A DNA stretch of 64,000 nucleotides, from positions 62,001 through 126,000 of the forward strand of contig CALABS010000044.1 of the NCBI GenBank assembly GCA_937887565.1. Reading direction: 5' to 3'. Positions 7,197 to 14,658 of the stretch are shown piece by piece. Numbering within the stretch: position 1 is the first letter of the stretch; the number at the start of each line of letters is the position of its first letter. The DNA is from an uncultured Rhodospirillaceae bacterium. GTDB lineage: Bacteria > Pseudomonadota > Alphaproteobacteria > Rhodospirillales > Magnetospirillaceae. Position numbers and translations under genes: made by a program. The notes beneath the pieces were generated by a model. The model saw only the letters and a program-made list of their open reading frames with translations. It made no database searches and was not told the origin of the DNA.

Positions 7197-7222
7197 GTAA
7201 CCCGGGGCGGGGGCGCGGCGAA
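7197..7222 (+). promoter_or_regulatory. SigF/NrsF-type ECF promoter (GTAACC-N16-CGAA)
   Basis: GTAACC at 7197-7202 and CGAA at 7219-7222 are spaced by 16 bp. This fits the -35/-10 pattern I recall for Caulobacter SigF targets. It faces the thioredoxin-ccdA genes, 55 bp upstream of the ATG. I saw no second copy in front of the sigma gene itself. Confidence 0.6.
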
Positions 7223-7276
7223 CCATCCTCCATCGGGCCGCATCGACAAGGCCCCGGACCACAGGAGGACCATCCC

Positions 7277-7741
7277 ATGAAGCGAGCCGTTCCCGTTGTC
7301 GTCGCCCTGCTCCTCGGCCTGTCCGCCGGTGCCGCCCAGGCGGCCGAGGCGTTCAGCAAGCAGGCGTTCATGGCCGCCCAAGAGGCCGGCAAGCCGATCC
7401 TGGTCCACGTCACCGCGCCGTGGTGCCCGACCTGCCGGGCCCAGAAGCCGGTGGTGGGGATGATCGAGAAGGACAGCCCGGCCCTGATGGTCTACGAGGT
7501 GGACTTCGATACCCAGAAGGACGCCCTCAAGGACTTCAACGTCACCCAGCAGTCCACCCTCATCGCCTTCGCCGGCAAGACCGAGACCGGCCGCTCCACC
7601 GGCGTCACCGATCCCATGAAGCTCAAGGAACTGGCCGGCAAGGCCACCATGGCCGGTGGCATGATGGACAAGGGCATGGCGGAGAAAGGCATGATGGAGA
7701 AGCCCATGGCCGACAAGGCGATGATGGACAAGAAGATGTAG
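7277..7741 (+). CDS. Secreted thioredoxin-fold protein with Met/Lys-rich C-terminal repeat tail
   Basis: 154 residues. A Sec signal peptide occupies residues 1-22 (cleavage after AAQA). The thioredoxin-like domain has WCPTC at 49-53, in the TAPWCPTCRAQKP context typical of periplasmic reductases. The tail, residues 129-154, is a 10-residue repeat (MMDKGMAEKG, MMEKPMADKA, MMDKKM) with 9 Met and 6 Lys. Its composition resembles MrpX, the sacrificial Met-rich peptide under SigF/NrsF control in Azospira, here fused to a thiol-redox domain. A ribosome site AGGAGG lies upstream. ccdA follows after 11 bp. Copper or other soft-metal binding by the Met tail is the alternative. Confidence 0.8.
   Translation: MKRAVPVVVALLLGLSAGAAQAAEAFSKQAFMAAQEAGKPILVHVTAPWCPTCRAQKPVVGMIEKDSPALMVYEVDFDTQKDALKDFNVTQQSTLIAFAGKTETGRSTGVTDPMKLKELAGKATMAGGMMDKGMAEKGMMEKPMADKAMMDKKM
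7661..7738 (+). repeat. 30-bp in-frame tandem repeat encoding the Met-rich tail
   Basis: Units begin ATGATGGA at 7661, 7691 and 7721 (2.6 copies). Copies vary mainly at synonymous or conservative positions while Met, Lys and acidic residues are kept. This suggests selection on composition. Confidence 0.75.
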
Positions 7742-7752
7742 GGGCAGGGGCG

Positions 7753-8469
7753 GTGTCCGCCGTCGCCGCCAGCTTCCTGGCCGGGGTGCTGTCCACCCTG
7801 TCGCCTTGCGTCCTGCCGCTGATTCCGGTCCTGGTGGCCGGGGCGGCGCAGCGGCACCGGCTGGCGCCCCTGGCCCTGGCCGGCGGGTTGGCGGCGTCCT
7901 TCGCGGTGCTCGGGGTGGCGCTGGCATCGTTCGGGCTGGCCCTGGGCATCGACCAGGCGGCGGTGCGCACGGCCGCCGCCACCCTGATGACGCTGTTCGG
8001 CGTCGTCCTTCTGGCGCCGCCGCTCCAGCGAGGATTCGCCGCGGTGGCGGCCCCCGTGGCGGGCGGCGGCAACGCGGTGCTGGCGCGGGTGCCCGGCGAC
8101 GGCGTGGCCGGCAAGTTCGGGCTGGGGCTGCTGCTGGGCGCGGTGTGGTCGCCCTGCGCCGGCCCCACCCTGGGCGCCGCGGTGGGTCTGGCCGCCCAGC
8201 GCCGAAGCCTCGCCGAGGTCACCGTGGTCATGGCGGTGTTCGCCCTTGGCGCCGCCGCGCCCGTCCTGTTGCTGGCCTATGGGTCGCGCGGCGCGTTGAG
8301 CCGGCGCAAGGAGGCGATGGCACGACTCGCGCGGCGGGCCAAGCCGCTGTTGGGCGCGGTGCTGGTGGCGGTGGGCCTGCTGGTGCTGACGGGGCTCGAC
8401 AAGGTAATCGAGGCCGCCGCCGTCGCCGCCATGCCGGACTGGCTGGTCGAGCTGACCGTGCGGTTCTGA
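7753..8469 (+). CDS. ccdA: CcdA-family cytochrome c biogenesis / disulfide-electron transporter
   Basis: 238 residues and about six membrane helices. CcdA proteins carry electrons from cytosolic thioredoxin across the membrane to periplasmic thioredoxin-like proteins. The redox pair is visible as C19 in LSTLSPCVLPLIPV and C135 in VWSPCAGPTLGAA, the two symmetric Pro-Cys motifs of the family. The start is GTG with GGGGCAGGGG upstream, 11 bp after the thioredoxin gene. The substrate is thus most likely the neighbouring CPTC protein rather than a cytochrome c maturation factor. No other ccm genes are present. Confidence 0.87.
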   Translation: MSAVAASFLAGVLSTLSPCVLPLIPVLVAGAAQRHRLAPLALAGGLAASFAVLGVALASFGLALGIDQAAVRTAAATLMTLFGVVLLAPPLQRGFAAVAAPVAGGGNAVLARVPGDGVAGKFGLGLLLGAVWSPCAGPTLGAAVGLAAQRRSLAEVTVVMAVFALGAAAPVLLLAYGSRGALSRRKEAMARLARRAKPLLGAVLVAVGLLVLTGLDKVIEAAAVAAMPDWLVELTVRF

Positions 8470-8479
8470 ACCGTTCTTC

Positions 8480-8507
8480 TTGACGGTGCAAATTGTTTGC
8501 ATATAAG
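8480..8507 (+). promoter_or_regulatory. Sigma-70-type promoter of feoAB
   Basis: TTGACG (8480-8485) and TATAAG (8502-8507) with 16-bp spacing. The predicted start point (about 8514) is only a few bases before the ATG at 8517, so the mRNA would be almost leaderless, or feoA starts further in. Confidence 0.6.
8487..8501. promoter_or_regulatory. Fur-like operator inside the feo promoter
   Basis: TGCAAATTGTTTGCA is a perfect 6-3-6 palindrome occupying the spacer between -35 and -10. Its TGCAAA/TTTGCA half-sites match the alphaproteobacterial Fur/Mur operator pattern. Repression of ferrous iron uptake when iron is replete is the natural reading. Confidence 0.65.
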
Positions 8508-8516
8508 TTTCACAGC

Positions 8517-8801
8517 ATGCCGCTGGATAATCTTCCCTCCCATTCGCACGTCCACCCTGCCGCCTCGGCGCTGTCGCGGGCGGTGACGGGCGCGCGCCTG
8601 GTGGTGGCCGGCGTCAGCGGCGGCCGTGACCTGCAACGCCGCCTGACCGAGATGGGGCTGCCGCGCGGCGCCGAGTTCGAGGTGGTCGGCCGCATGGGCC
8701 GTCACGGCGCGGTGATCGTCTCCATCCACGGCGCCAGGGTAGTGATCGGTGCCGGGATGGCCGACAAGATCGAGGTGGCTCCGGCGGGGGTTTCCGCCTG
8801 A
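8517..8801 (+). CDS. feoA: Ferrous iron transport protein A
   Basis: 94 residues from the ATG at 8517. The SH3-like FeoA core is residues about 25-92: GARLVVAGVSGGRDLQRRLTEMGLPRGAEFEVVGRMGRHGAVIVSIHGARVVIGAGMADKIEV. FeoA is a small cytosolic partner that modulates FeoB. The N-terminal 20 residues (MPLDNLPSHSHVHPAASALS, with three His) are extra relative to typical 75-residue FeoA. A GTG at 8583 would give a standard-length protein and a normal leader. feoB starts 1 bp after the stop. Confidence 0.88.
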   Translation: MPLDNLPSHSHVHPAASALSRAVTGARLVVAGVSGGRDLQRRLTEMGLPRGAEFEVVGRMGRHGAVIVSIHGARVVIGAGMADKIEVAPAGVSA

Positions 8802-8802
8802 C

Positions 8803-11007
8803 ATGCCCGAATGCCCGGTGTCGGTGGCGCTGATCGGACGGCCGAACTGCGGCAAGACCACGCTGTTCAACGCGCTGACCGGCGAGCGGCAGTGGGTCGG
8901 CAACTGGCCCGGCGTCACCGTCGAGGGGATCTGCGGCCGCTTCGAGCATGACGGCGCCCGCGTCGAGGTGGTCGACCTGCCCGGCGCCTACACCCTGACC
9001 GGAACCCGCTCCCTGGACGAGGAGGTCGCCGCCGAGGCGCTGGCCGGCCGCCGTGCTTCGGTGGTGGTCAACGTGGTCGACGCCGCCGCGCTGGAGCGCC
9101 ACCTCTATCTGACCGCCCAGGTGCTGGAATCGCAGGGCGACGGCGGCGTGCCGGTGATCGTGGCGCTCAACCGCATGGACCGCGCCGCCGCCGAGGGCGT
9201 GACGGTGGACGTGGCGGCGTTGTCGGCGGCCCTGGGCTGCCCGGTGGTGCCGCTGTCGGCGTCCCGGGGCGAGGGGGTCGAGGCGGTGAAGGAGGCCGTC
9301 CTGGCCGCCCATGGCGGCCGCCCGCCGCCGTTTCCGCCCTATCCGCCCGACCTCGTGGCGCTCCTTGCCTCCCGTCAGCCCGATCGCTGGATGGCCATCC
9401 GCACCCTCGAGGACAGCGACGACGAGGCCGACCACGCCGACGCCCTGGCGCTGTCGGCCGCCCGCCACGCCTTCGCCGCCGGCCTCGCGCGCCGGTCGGT
9501 GGCGCGCGCGGTCTCCAGGCGCCGCCGCCTGACCGACCGCATCGACGGGGTGATGCTGCATCCCTGGCTGGGCGTCGCCGCCTTCCTGGCGGTGATGTAT
9601 CTGATGTTCGTCTGGACCATCCATGTGGGCGGCGCCTTCATCGACGCCTTCGACGGCGTGGTGGGGGCACTGCTGGAGACCGGGCTGGCCGGCTGGCTGC
9701 ATGACGCCGGCGCCCCGGCGCTGGCGGTGATGCTGGCCGAGGGCGGCGCCCGCGGCGCCCGCACCCTGGCCGCGTTCATCCCGCTGGTGGCCTGCCTCTA
9801 TTTGTTCATCGCGGTGCTGGAGGAGACCGGCTACATGGCCCGCGCCGCCGTGGTCATGGACCGCTTCATGCGCGCCATCGGCCTGCCCGGCAAGGCCTTC
9901 GTTCCGCTGGTGGTCGGCCTGGGCTGCAACGTGCCGGCGGTGATGGCGGCCCGCACCCTGGAGGACGAGGAGGACCGCAAGGCCACCATCGCCATGACGC
10001 CGTTCATGTCCTGCGGCGCGCGGTTGCCGGTCTATGCCCTGTTCGCCGCCACCTTCTTTCCGTCCAGCGGCCAGAACCTCGTCTTCGCGCTCTACCTCAT
10101 CGGCATCCTGGTGGCGGTGTTCACCGGCTTCGTGCTCAAGCGGGCGGTGTTCGGCGGCGAGGCGCCGCCGTTGCTGCTGGAACTGCCGGCCTACCACGTG
10201 CCGCGCCTGTCGGCGATCACCCGCCGCGCCGGCGACCGGGTGGCGTCGTTCGTGCTGGATGCCGGCAAGGTGGTGATCCCGGTGGTGATGGTGCTGACGG
10301 CGCTGAATTCGGTCACCACCGACCTGCGCATCGTCCGCGTCGGTGCCGCCGGCGACACCCTGCTGTCGGAGGCGGCGCGGGTGGCGACGCCCCTTTTGGC
10401 CCCCATCGGCGTGCAGCCGGGCAACTGGCCGGCGACGGTGGGCCTGTTCACCGGCGTCTTTGCCAAGGAGGCCCTGGTCGGCACGTTGTCCGCCCTTTAC
10501 GCCGGCGGCGAGGAGGGGGCGGCGTCGGCCGGCGTGACGGCCGAGATCCTCGACGCGGTGGCGACCGTTCCCGACAATCTCGCGGCCCTGGCCGGCGCGC
10601 TGCTGGACCCGCTGGGCGTCGATGCCGAGATGGGCCGGACGGTGGACGCCGGCACCGCCCATGCGCTGTTGGCCAATTTCGACGGCGCCGCCGGCGCCTT
10701 CGCCTATCTGGTCTTCGTCCTGCTGTACGCTCCCTGCGTCGCCACCGTCGCCGCCATGTGGCGCGAGGCGGGGGGGCCGTGGACGCTGTTCGTGCTGGGG
10801 TGGACGACGCTGATGGGCTTCGTCGGCGCCACCATCGCCTATCAGGCCGCCACCCTCGACCGCGATCCGGCCGCCGCCCTGATGTGGATCGCCGCCGTCC
10901 TGGCGGCGCTGGTGGCGGCGGTGCTGGCGCTCAGGCGGTTCGGGTCCCGGCTGCATCTGGCCGGCGGTGGCGGCGGCTGCGGCTCCTGCGGCCGCTGTCC
11001 CCGCTGA
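8803..11007 (+). CDS. feoB: Ferrous iron transporter FeoB
   Basis: 734 residues. The N-terminal G domain shows G1 GRPNCGKTTLFNALTG (from residue 12), the NWPGVTVEG switch region, G3 VVDLPGAY and G4 NRMD (canonical NKxD with a conservative change). A linker follows and then the polytopic FeoB membrane core with the GLGCNVPAVMAARTL and MSCGARLPVYALF gate motifs. The C-terminus ends in a short Gly/Cys tail (three Cys) that may bind iron or a redox partner. It imports Fe2+ across the inner membrane. No FeoC gene is visible. Transcribed with feoA from a Fur-type promoter. Confidence 0.95.
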   Translation: MPECPVSVALIGRPNCGKTTLFNALTGERQWVGNWPGVTVEGICGRFEHDGARVEVVDLPGAYTLTGTRSLDEEVAAEALAGRRASVVVNVVDAAALERHLYLTAQVLESQGDGGVPVIVALNRMDRAAAEGVTVDVAALSAALGCPVVPLSASRGEGVEAVKEAVLAAHGGRPPPFPPYPPDLVALLASRQPDRWMAIRTLEDSDDEADHADALALSAARHAFAAGLARRSVARAVSRRRRLTDRIDGVMLHPWLGVAAFLAVMYLMFVWTIHVGGAFIDAFDGVVGALLETGLAGWLHDAGAPALAVMLAEGGARGARTLAAFIPLVACLYLFIAVLEETGYMARAAVVMDRFMRAIGLPGKAFVPLVVGLGCNVPAVMAARTLEDEEDRKATIAMTPFMSCGARLPVYALFAATFFPSSGQNLVFALYLIGILVAVFTGFVLKRAVFGGEAPPLLLELPAYHVPRLSAITRRAGDRVASFVLDAGKVVIPVVMVLTALNSVTTDLRIVRVGAAGDTLLSEAARVATPLLAPIGVQPGNWPATVGLFTGVFAKEALVGTLSALYAGGEEGAASAGVTAEILDAVATVPDNLAALAGALLDPLGVDAEMGRTVDAGTAHALLANFDGAAGAFAYLVFVLLYAPCVATVAAMWREAGGPWTLFVLGWTTLMGFVGATIAYQAATLDRDPAAALMWIAAVLAALVAAVLALRRFGSRLHLAGGGGGCGSCGRCPR

Positions 11008-11072
11008 CCATCCACGCTTCCGCTCGCGCCCAAATCTTGCCATATTGCGCGCGTAAGCGAAGTGCTGCCTAC

Positions 11073-11100
11073 TTGCTACCGTTCTTACACAATATATGGT
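11073..11100 (+). promoter_or_regulatory. Candidate promoter of yebC
   Basis: TTGCTA (11073-11078) and TATGGT (11095-11100) are 16 bp apart in an AT-rich island between feoB and yebC. A start near 11107 would give a leader of about 40 nt. Confidence 0.4.
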
Positions 11101-11145
11101 ATAGGCAGCCCCAAACCTTCCATTCAGCCAGGGTTAACGCAAGGC

Positions 11146-11895
11146 ATGGCCGGTCATTCCCAGTTCAAGAACATCATGCACCGCAAGGGCGCCCAGGATG
11201 CCAAGCGGGCCAAGGTCTTCACCAAGCTGATCCGCGAATTGACGGTGTCGGCCAAGTCGGGCCAGCCCGACCCGGTGGCCAATCCGCGCCTCAGGGCCGC
11301 CATCCAGGCCGCCCGCGCCGCCAACATGCCCAAGGACACCATGGAGCGCGCCATCAAGCGCGGCGCCGGCGGTGACGACGGCGCCAACTACGAGGAAGTG
11401 CGCTACGAGGGCTATGGCCCCGGCTCGGTGGCGATCATCGTCGAGGCCCTGACCGACAACCGCAACCGCACCGCCTCGGAGGTGCGCGCCGCCTTCTCCA
11501 AGAACGGCGGCGCCCTGGGCGAGACCAACTCGGTGTCGTTCATGTTCGACCGCGTCGGCGCCATCCGCTACCCGGCCGAGACCGCCTCGGCCGAGCAGAT
11601 GTTCGAGGCCGCGCTGGAAGCCGGCGCCGACAACGTCGAATCCGGCGAGGACGGCCACGAGGTGACCTGCGCTCCCGACGACCTGGCCGCCGTGCGCGAC
11701 GCCCTCGAGGCCGCCTTCGGCACCCCGGAATACGCCCGCCTGGATTGGAAGGCGCAGACCACGGTTCCGGTCGCGGACGAGGATACGGCCAAGACGCTGA
11801 TGAAGCTGCTCGACATCCTGGACGACAACGACGACGTCCAGCGGGTGCAGGCCAATTTCGAAATCCCGGACGAGGTGCTGGAGCGCCTGGCGTAG
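11146..11895 (+). CDS. yebC: YebC/PmpR-family protein (transcriptional regulator / translation factor)
   Basis: 249 residues with the diagnostic start MAGHSQFKNIMHRKGAQDAKRAKVFTKLIRELTVSAKSG, then NPRLRAAIQAARAANMPKDTMERAIKRG and the acidic C-terminal domain. The family was described as DNA-binding repressors; more recent work shows members that relieve ribosome stalling at polyproline. Either role is possible. Proximity to ruvCAB is widely conserved in bacteria. The ATG at 11146 is set by the conserved N-terminus; upstream in-frame sequence is promoter DNA. Confidence 0.92.
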   Translation: MAGHSQFKNIMHRKGAQDAKRAKVFTKLIRELTVSAKSGQPDPVANPRLRAAIQAARAANMPKDTMERAIKRGAGGDDGANYEEVRYEGYGPGSVAIIVEALTDNRNRTASEVRAAFSKNGGALGETNSVSFMFDRVGAIRYPAETASAEQMFEAALEAGADNVESGEDGHEVTCAPDDLAAVRDALEAAFGTPEYARLDWKAQTTVPVADEDTAKTLMKLLDILDDNDDVQRVQANFEIPDEVLERLA

Positions 11896-11958
11896 CGCGT
11901 CCCGCCCGTCATCCCGCATTCTTGGGGGCGACGGTCAAGGGACGAGGGGGAGGGCCGA

Positions 11959-12459
11959 ATGAGGGTTTTGGGTCTTGACCCCGGCCTGCGCACGACCGGC
12001 TGGGGGATCGTCGACATGGTGGACAACCGGCTGCGCCACGTCGCCGACGGGGTCGTGCGGTCGGACGACCGACTGAGTCTCGCCGAGCGGCTGGCGCAAC
12101 TGCACCAGGGCGTGCGCGCCGTCATCGCCGAATGGGCGCCCGCCGAGGCGGCGGTGGAGGAGACCTTCGTCAACAAGAACCCGGAAAGCACCCTCAAGCT
12201 GGGCCAGGCGCGCGGTGCCGTGCTGCTGGCTCCGGCGCTGATGGGCTTGCCGGTGGGTGAATACGCGCCGGCCCTGGTCAAGCAGGCGGTGGTCGGCACC
12301 GGCCGCGCCGCCAAGGAGCAGGTGGGCATGATGGTCCGCACCCTGCTGCCCGGCTGCCAGGTTTCCAGCCCGGATGCCGCCGACGCCCTGGCGGTGGCCA
12401 TCTGCCATGCCCACCATCGCGGCACCCTGAAGCGCTTGGCGCGGGTGGTGGGACGATGA
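11959..12459 (+). CDS. ruvC: Crossover junction endodeoxyribonuclease RuvC
   Basis: 166 residues, standard length. The RNase H-like core is clear: LGLDPGLRTTGWG with the first catalytic Asp at residue 7, AAVEETFVNKNPESTLKLGQARG with the second acidic site, and the C-terminal DAADALAVAICHAHH with the last acidic residues. It cleaves Holliday junctions as a dimer with RuvAB. The start has GGGGGAGG upstream. It is followed by a 106-bp gap before ruvA that contains a small GGCGC/GCGCC hairpin (12484-12498) but no ORF. Confidence 0.95.
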   Translation: MRVLGLDPGLRTTGWGIVDMVDNRLRHVADGVVRSDDRLSLAERLAQLHQGVRAVIAEWAPAEAAVEETFVNKNPESTLKLGQARGAVLLAPALMGLPVGEYAPALVKQAVVGTGRAAKEQVGMMVRTLLPGCQVSSPDAADALAVAICHAHHRGTLKRLARVVGR

Positions 12460-12565
12460 TCGGAGCGAGCGCAGCGAGGGACTGGCGCGTTGAGCGCCCG
12501 CGAGCCCCGGCGAGCGTAAGCCAAGCGCGCGGCGGCGCCCGCCCGGCGGCTGAGGGGCATGAACC

Positions 12566-13198
12566 ATGATCGCCCGCCTCAAGGGCCTGGTCGATTCCCT
12601 GGGTGACGACTTCGCCGTCATCGACGTGGGTGGCGTCGGCTATCTGGTGTCGTGCTCGGCGCGCACCCTGGCGCGGCTGCAGCGGGGAACGGCGGCGGCG
12701 CTCTACGTGGAGACCCAGGTGCGCGAGGACGCCATCAACCTGTTCGGCTTCCTCGACGAGGGCGAGCGGGAGTGGTTCCGGCTGCTGACCACCGTGCAAG
12801 GGGTGGGGGCCAAGGTGGCGCTGTCCATCCTGTCGGTGGCCCCGCCCGAGCAACTGCTGCAGACCATCGCAGCAGGGGACAAGGCCATGCTGACCCGGGC
12901 CGGCGGCGTCGGCCCCAAGCTGGCGGTGCGCATCCTTACCGAACTCAAGGACAGGGCCGGCAAGATCGCCCTCGGCGGCTTCGCCACCGCGCCGGCCGGC
13001 GTCGCCGCCGCCGCGCCGCTTCCCGCCGAGGGCGGGGTCCTCGAGGACGCGGTCTCGGCCCTGGTCAACCTGGGCTATCGCCGCCTCGAGGCGTTCGAGG
13101 CCGCCGGCCAGGCGGCGCGTGAGCTGCCCGAGGGCACCGACGCCTCGACCCTGATCCGCGCCGCCCTCAAGCGGCTCGGCAAGGAACTGGCGAAATGA
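12566..13198 (+). CDS. ruvA: Holliday junction branch migration protein RuvA
   Basis: 210 residues. The OB-fold N-terminus MIARLKGLVDSLGDDFAVIDVGGVGYLVSCS is followed by tandem helix-hairpin-helix motifs (TVQGVGAKVALSIL and RAGGVGPKLAVRILTELKDR). After an Ala/Pro linker comes the C-terminal UBA-like domain (DAVSALVNLGYRRLEAFEAA) that contacts RuvB. A tetramer binds the junction and loads RuvB. The stop overlaps the ruvB start by 4 bases. Confidence 0.95.
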   Translation: MIARLKGLVDSLGDDFAVIDVGGVGYLVSCSARTLARLQRGTAAALYVETQVREDAINLFGFLDEGEREWFRLLTTVQGVGAKVALSILSVAPPEQLLQTIAAGDKAMLTRAGGVGPKLAVRILTELKDRAGKIALGGFATAPAGVAAAAPLPAEGGVLEDAVSALVNLGYRRLEAFEAAGQAARELPEGTDASTLIRAALKRLGKELAK

Positions 13199-14235
13199 CC
13201 GAGCGGGTCGTCTCGCCCCGGACCGTCCCCGGCGACGTCGAGGCCCATCTGCGGCCGCAGGTGCTGGACGAGTTCATCGGCCAACGGGCGGTGCGCGAGA
13301 ACCTCAAGGTGTTCATCGAGGCGGCGCGGGCGCGCGGCGAGGCGTTGGACCACACCCTGTTCTTCGGCCCGCCCGGCCTCGGCAAGACCACCCTGGCCCA
13401 GATCGTGTCCCGCGAGCTGGGGGTGGGGTTCCGGGCGACCTCGGGGCCGGTGATCCAGCGGGCGGGCGACCTGGCGGCGCTGTTGACCAACCTGGAGCCG
13501 CGCGACGTCCTGTTCATCGACGAGATCCACCGCCTGAATCCGGCGGTGGAGGAAGTGCTCTATCCGGCCATGGAGGACTTCCAGCTCGACCTCATCATCG
13601 GCGAGGGGCCGGCGGCGCGCAGCGTGCGCATCGACCTGCCGCCCTTCACCCTGGTCGGCGCCACCACGCGGTCGGGCCTTCTCACCACGCCGCTGCGCGA
13701 GCGCTTCGGCATTCCCTGCCGCATGACCTTCTACACCCCCGACGAGCTGGAGCTGATCGTCCGCCGCGCGTCGCGGGTGCTGGGCTTCGAGATGACCGCC
13801 GACGGCGCCGCCGAGGTGGCGGGCCGGGCCCGCGGCACCCCGCGCGTCGCCGGCCGGCTGCTGCGGCGGGTGCGCGACTTCGCCGCCGTCGCCGGCACCA
13901 GCCCGGTGGACGCCGCCGTCGCCGATGCCGCCCTCAACCGGCTGGAAGTGGACAAGCTGGGCCTCGACGCCATGGACCGCCGCTATCTCGCCTGCATCGC
14001 CACCAATTACGGCGGCGGGCCGGTGGGGGTCGACACCCTGGCCGCCGCCCTGTCGGAAAGCCGCGACACCATCGAGGAGGTGGTCGAGCCGTTCCTGCTC
14101 CAGCAGGGGCTGATTCAGCGCACGCCCAGGGGCCGCATGCTTTCGGCCGCCGGCTTCCGCCATATCGGCCTCAACCCGCCCAAGGAAGTGCTGGTGCAAC
14201 TGGACCTGCTGGCCCGCGAGGAGGGGGACGAATGA
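13195..14235 (+). CDS. ruvB: Holliday junction branch migration ATPase RuvB
   Basis: A 346-residue AAA+ helicase. It shows LRPQVLDEFIGQ, Walker A GPPGLGKTTLAQI, Walker B LFIDEIHRL, sensor 1 GATTRSGLLTTPLRERFG (with the arginine finger region) and a C-terminal winged helix (YGGGPVGVDTLAAALSE, QGLIQRTPRGRM). It drives branch migration with RuvA. The gene is coupled by 4-base overlaps to ruvA before it and ybgC after it, tying recombination repair genes to the Tol-Pal operon. Confidence 0.96.
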   Translation: MTERVVSPRTVPGDVEAHLRPQVLDEFIGQRAVRENLKVFIEAARARGEALDHTLFFGPPGLGKTTLAQIVSRELGVGFRATSGPVIQRAGDLAALLTNLEPRDVLFIDEIHRLNPAVEEVLYPAMEDFQLDLIIGEGPAARSVRIDLPPFTLVGATTRSGLLTTPLRERFGIPCRMTFYTPDELELIVRRASRVLGFEMTADGAAEVAGRARGTPRVAGRLLRRVRDFAAVAGTSPVDAAVADAALNRLEVDKLGLDAMDRRYLACIATNYGGGPVGVDTLAAALSESRDTIEEVVEPFLLQQGLIQRTPRGRMLSAAGFRHIGLNPPKEVLVQLDLLAREEGDE

Positions 14236-14654
14236 CCGCCTTCCGCTTTGCCGTGCGGGTCTATTACGAGGACACCGACGCCGGCGGCATCGTCTATCAC
14301 GCCAACTACCTGAAATTCGCCGAGCGGGCGCGCACCGAGTTCGTGCGCAGCCTCGGCGTCAGCCAGAACGACATGCTGGCTGGCGGGCGGGGGCACGCCT
14401 TCGCGGTCCGTCACATGGAGGTGGATTTCCTGCGGCCGGCGCGGCTCGACGACCTGCTGGTGGTCGAAAGCGTGCTGACCGAGGTGGGCGGCGCCTCCAT
14501 GGACATCGCCCAGTTCATCCGCCGCGACACCGACGGCGCCGAACTGGCGCGCCTGGGGGTGCGCGTGGCCTTCATCAGCCTGGATGGGCGCGTTGCCCGA
14601 ATTCCGGCTCAATTGCGTGCTTCATTGCGGAAATTGGTTAGCGAAAGGCGATAG
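14232..14654 (+). CDS. ybgC: Tol-Pal-associated acyl-CoA thioesterase YbgC
   Basis: A 140-residue hot-dog fold thioesterase. The family motif VYYEDTDAGGIVYHANYLKFAERARTEF (from residue 9) contains the catalytic Asp. YbgC is encoded at the head of tol-pal clusters throughout proteobacteria and is thought to act on acyl-CoA or acyl-ACP for phospholipid metabolism. The start overlaps ruvB by 4 bases and tolQ follows after 4 bp. Confidence 0.92.
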   Translation: MTAFRFAVRVYYEDTDAGGIVYHANYLKFAERARTEFVRSLGVSQNDMLAGGRGHAFAVRHMEVDFLRPARLDDLLVVESVLTEVGGASMDIAQFIRRDTDGAELARLGVRVAFISLDGRVARIPAQLRASLRKLVSERR

Positions 14655-14658
14655 TGTC

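Noticed and set aside
12460..12565. A gene or small RNA between ruvC and ruvA
   Set aside because: Only short GC repeats and one small hairpin are visible; no promoter or ORF of weight.
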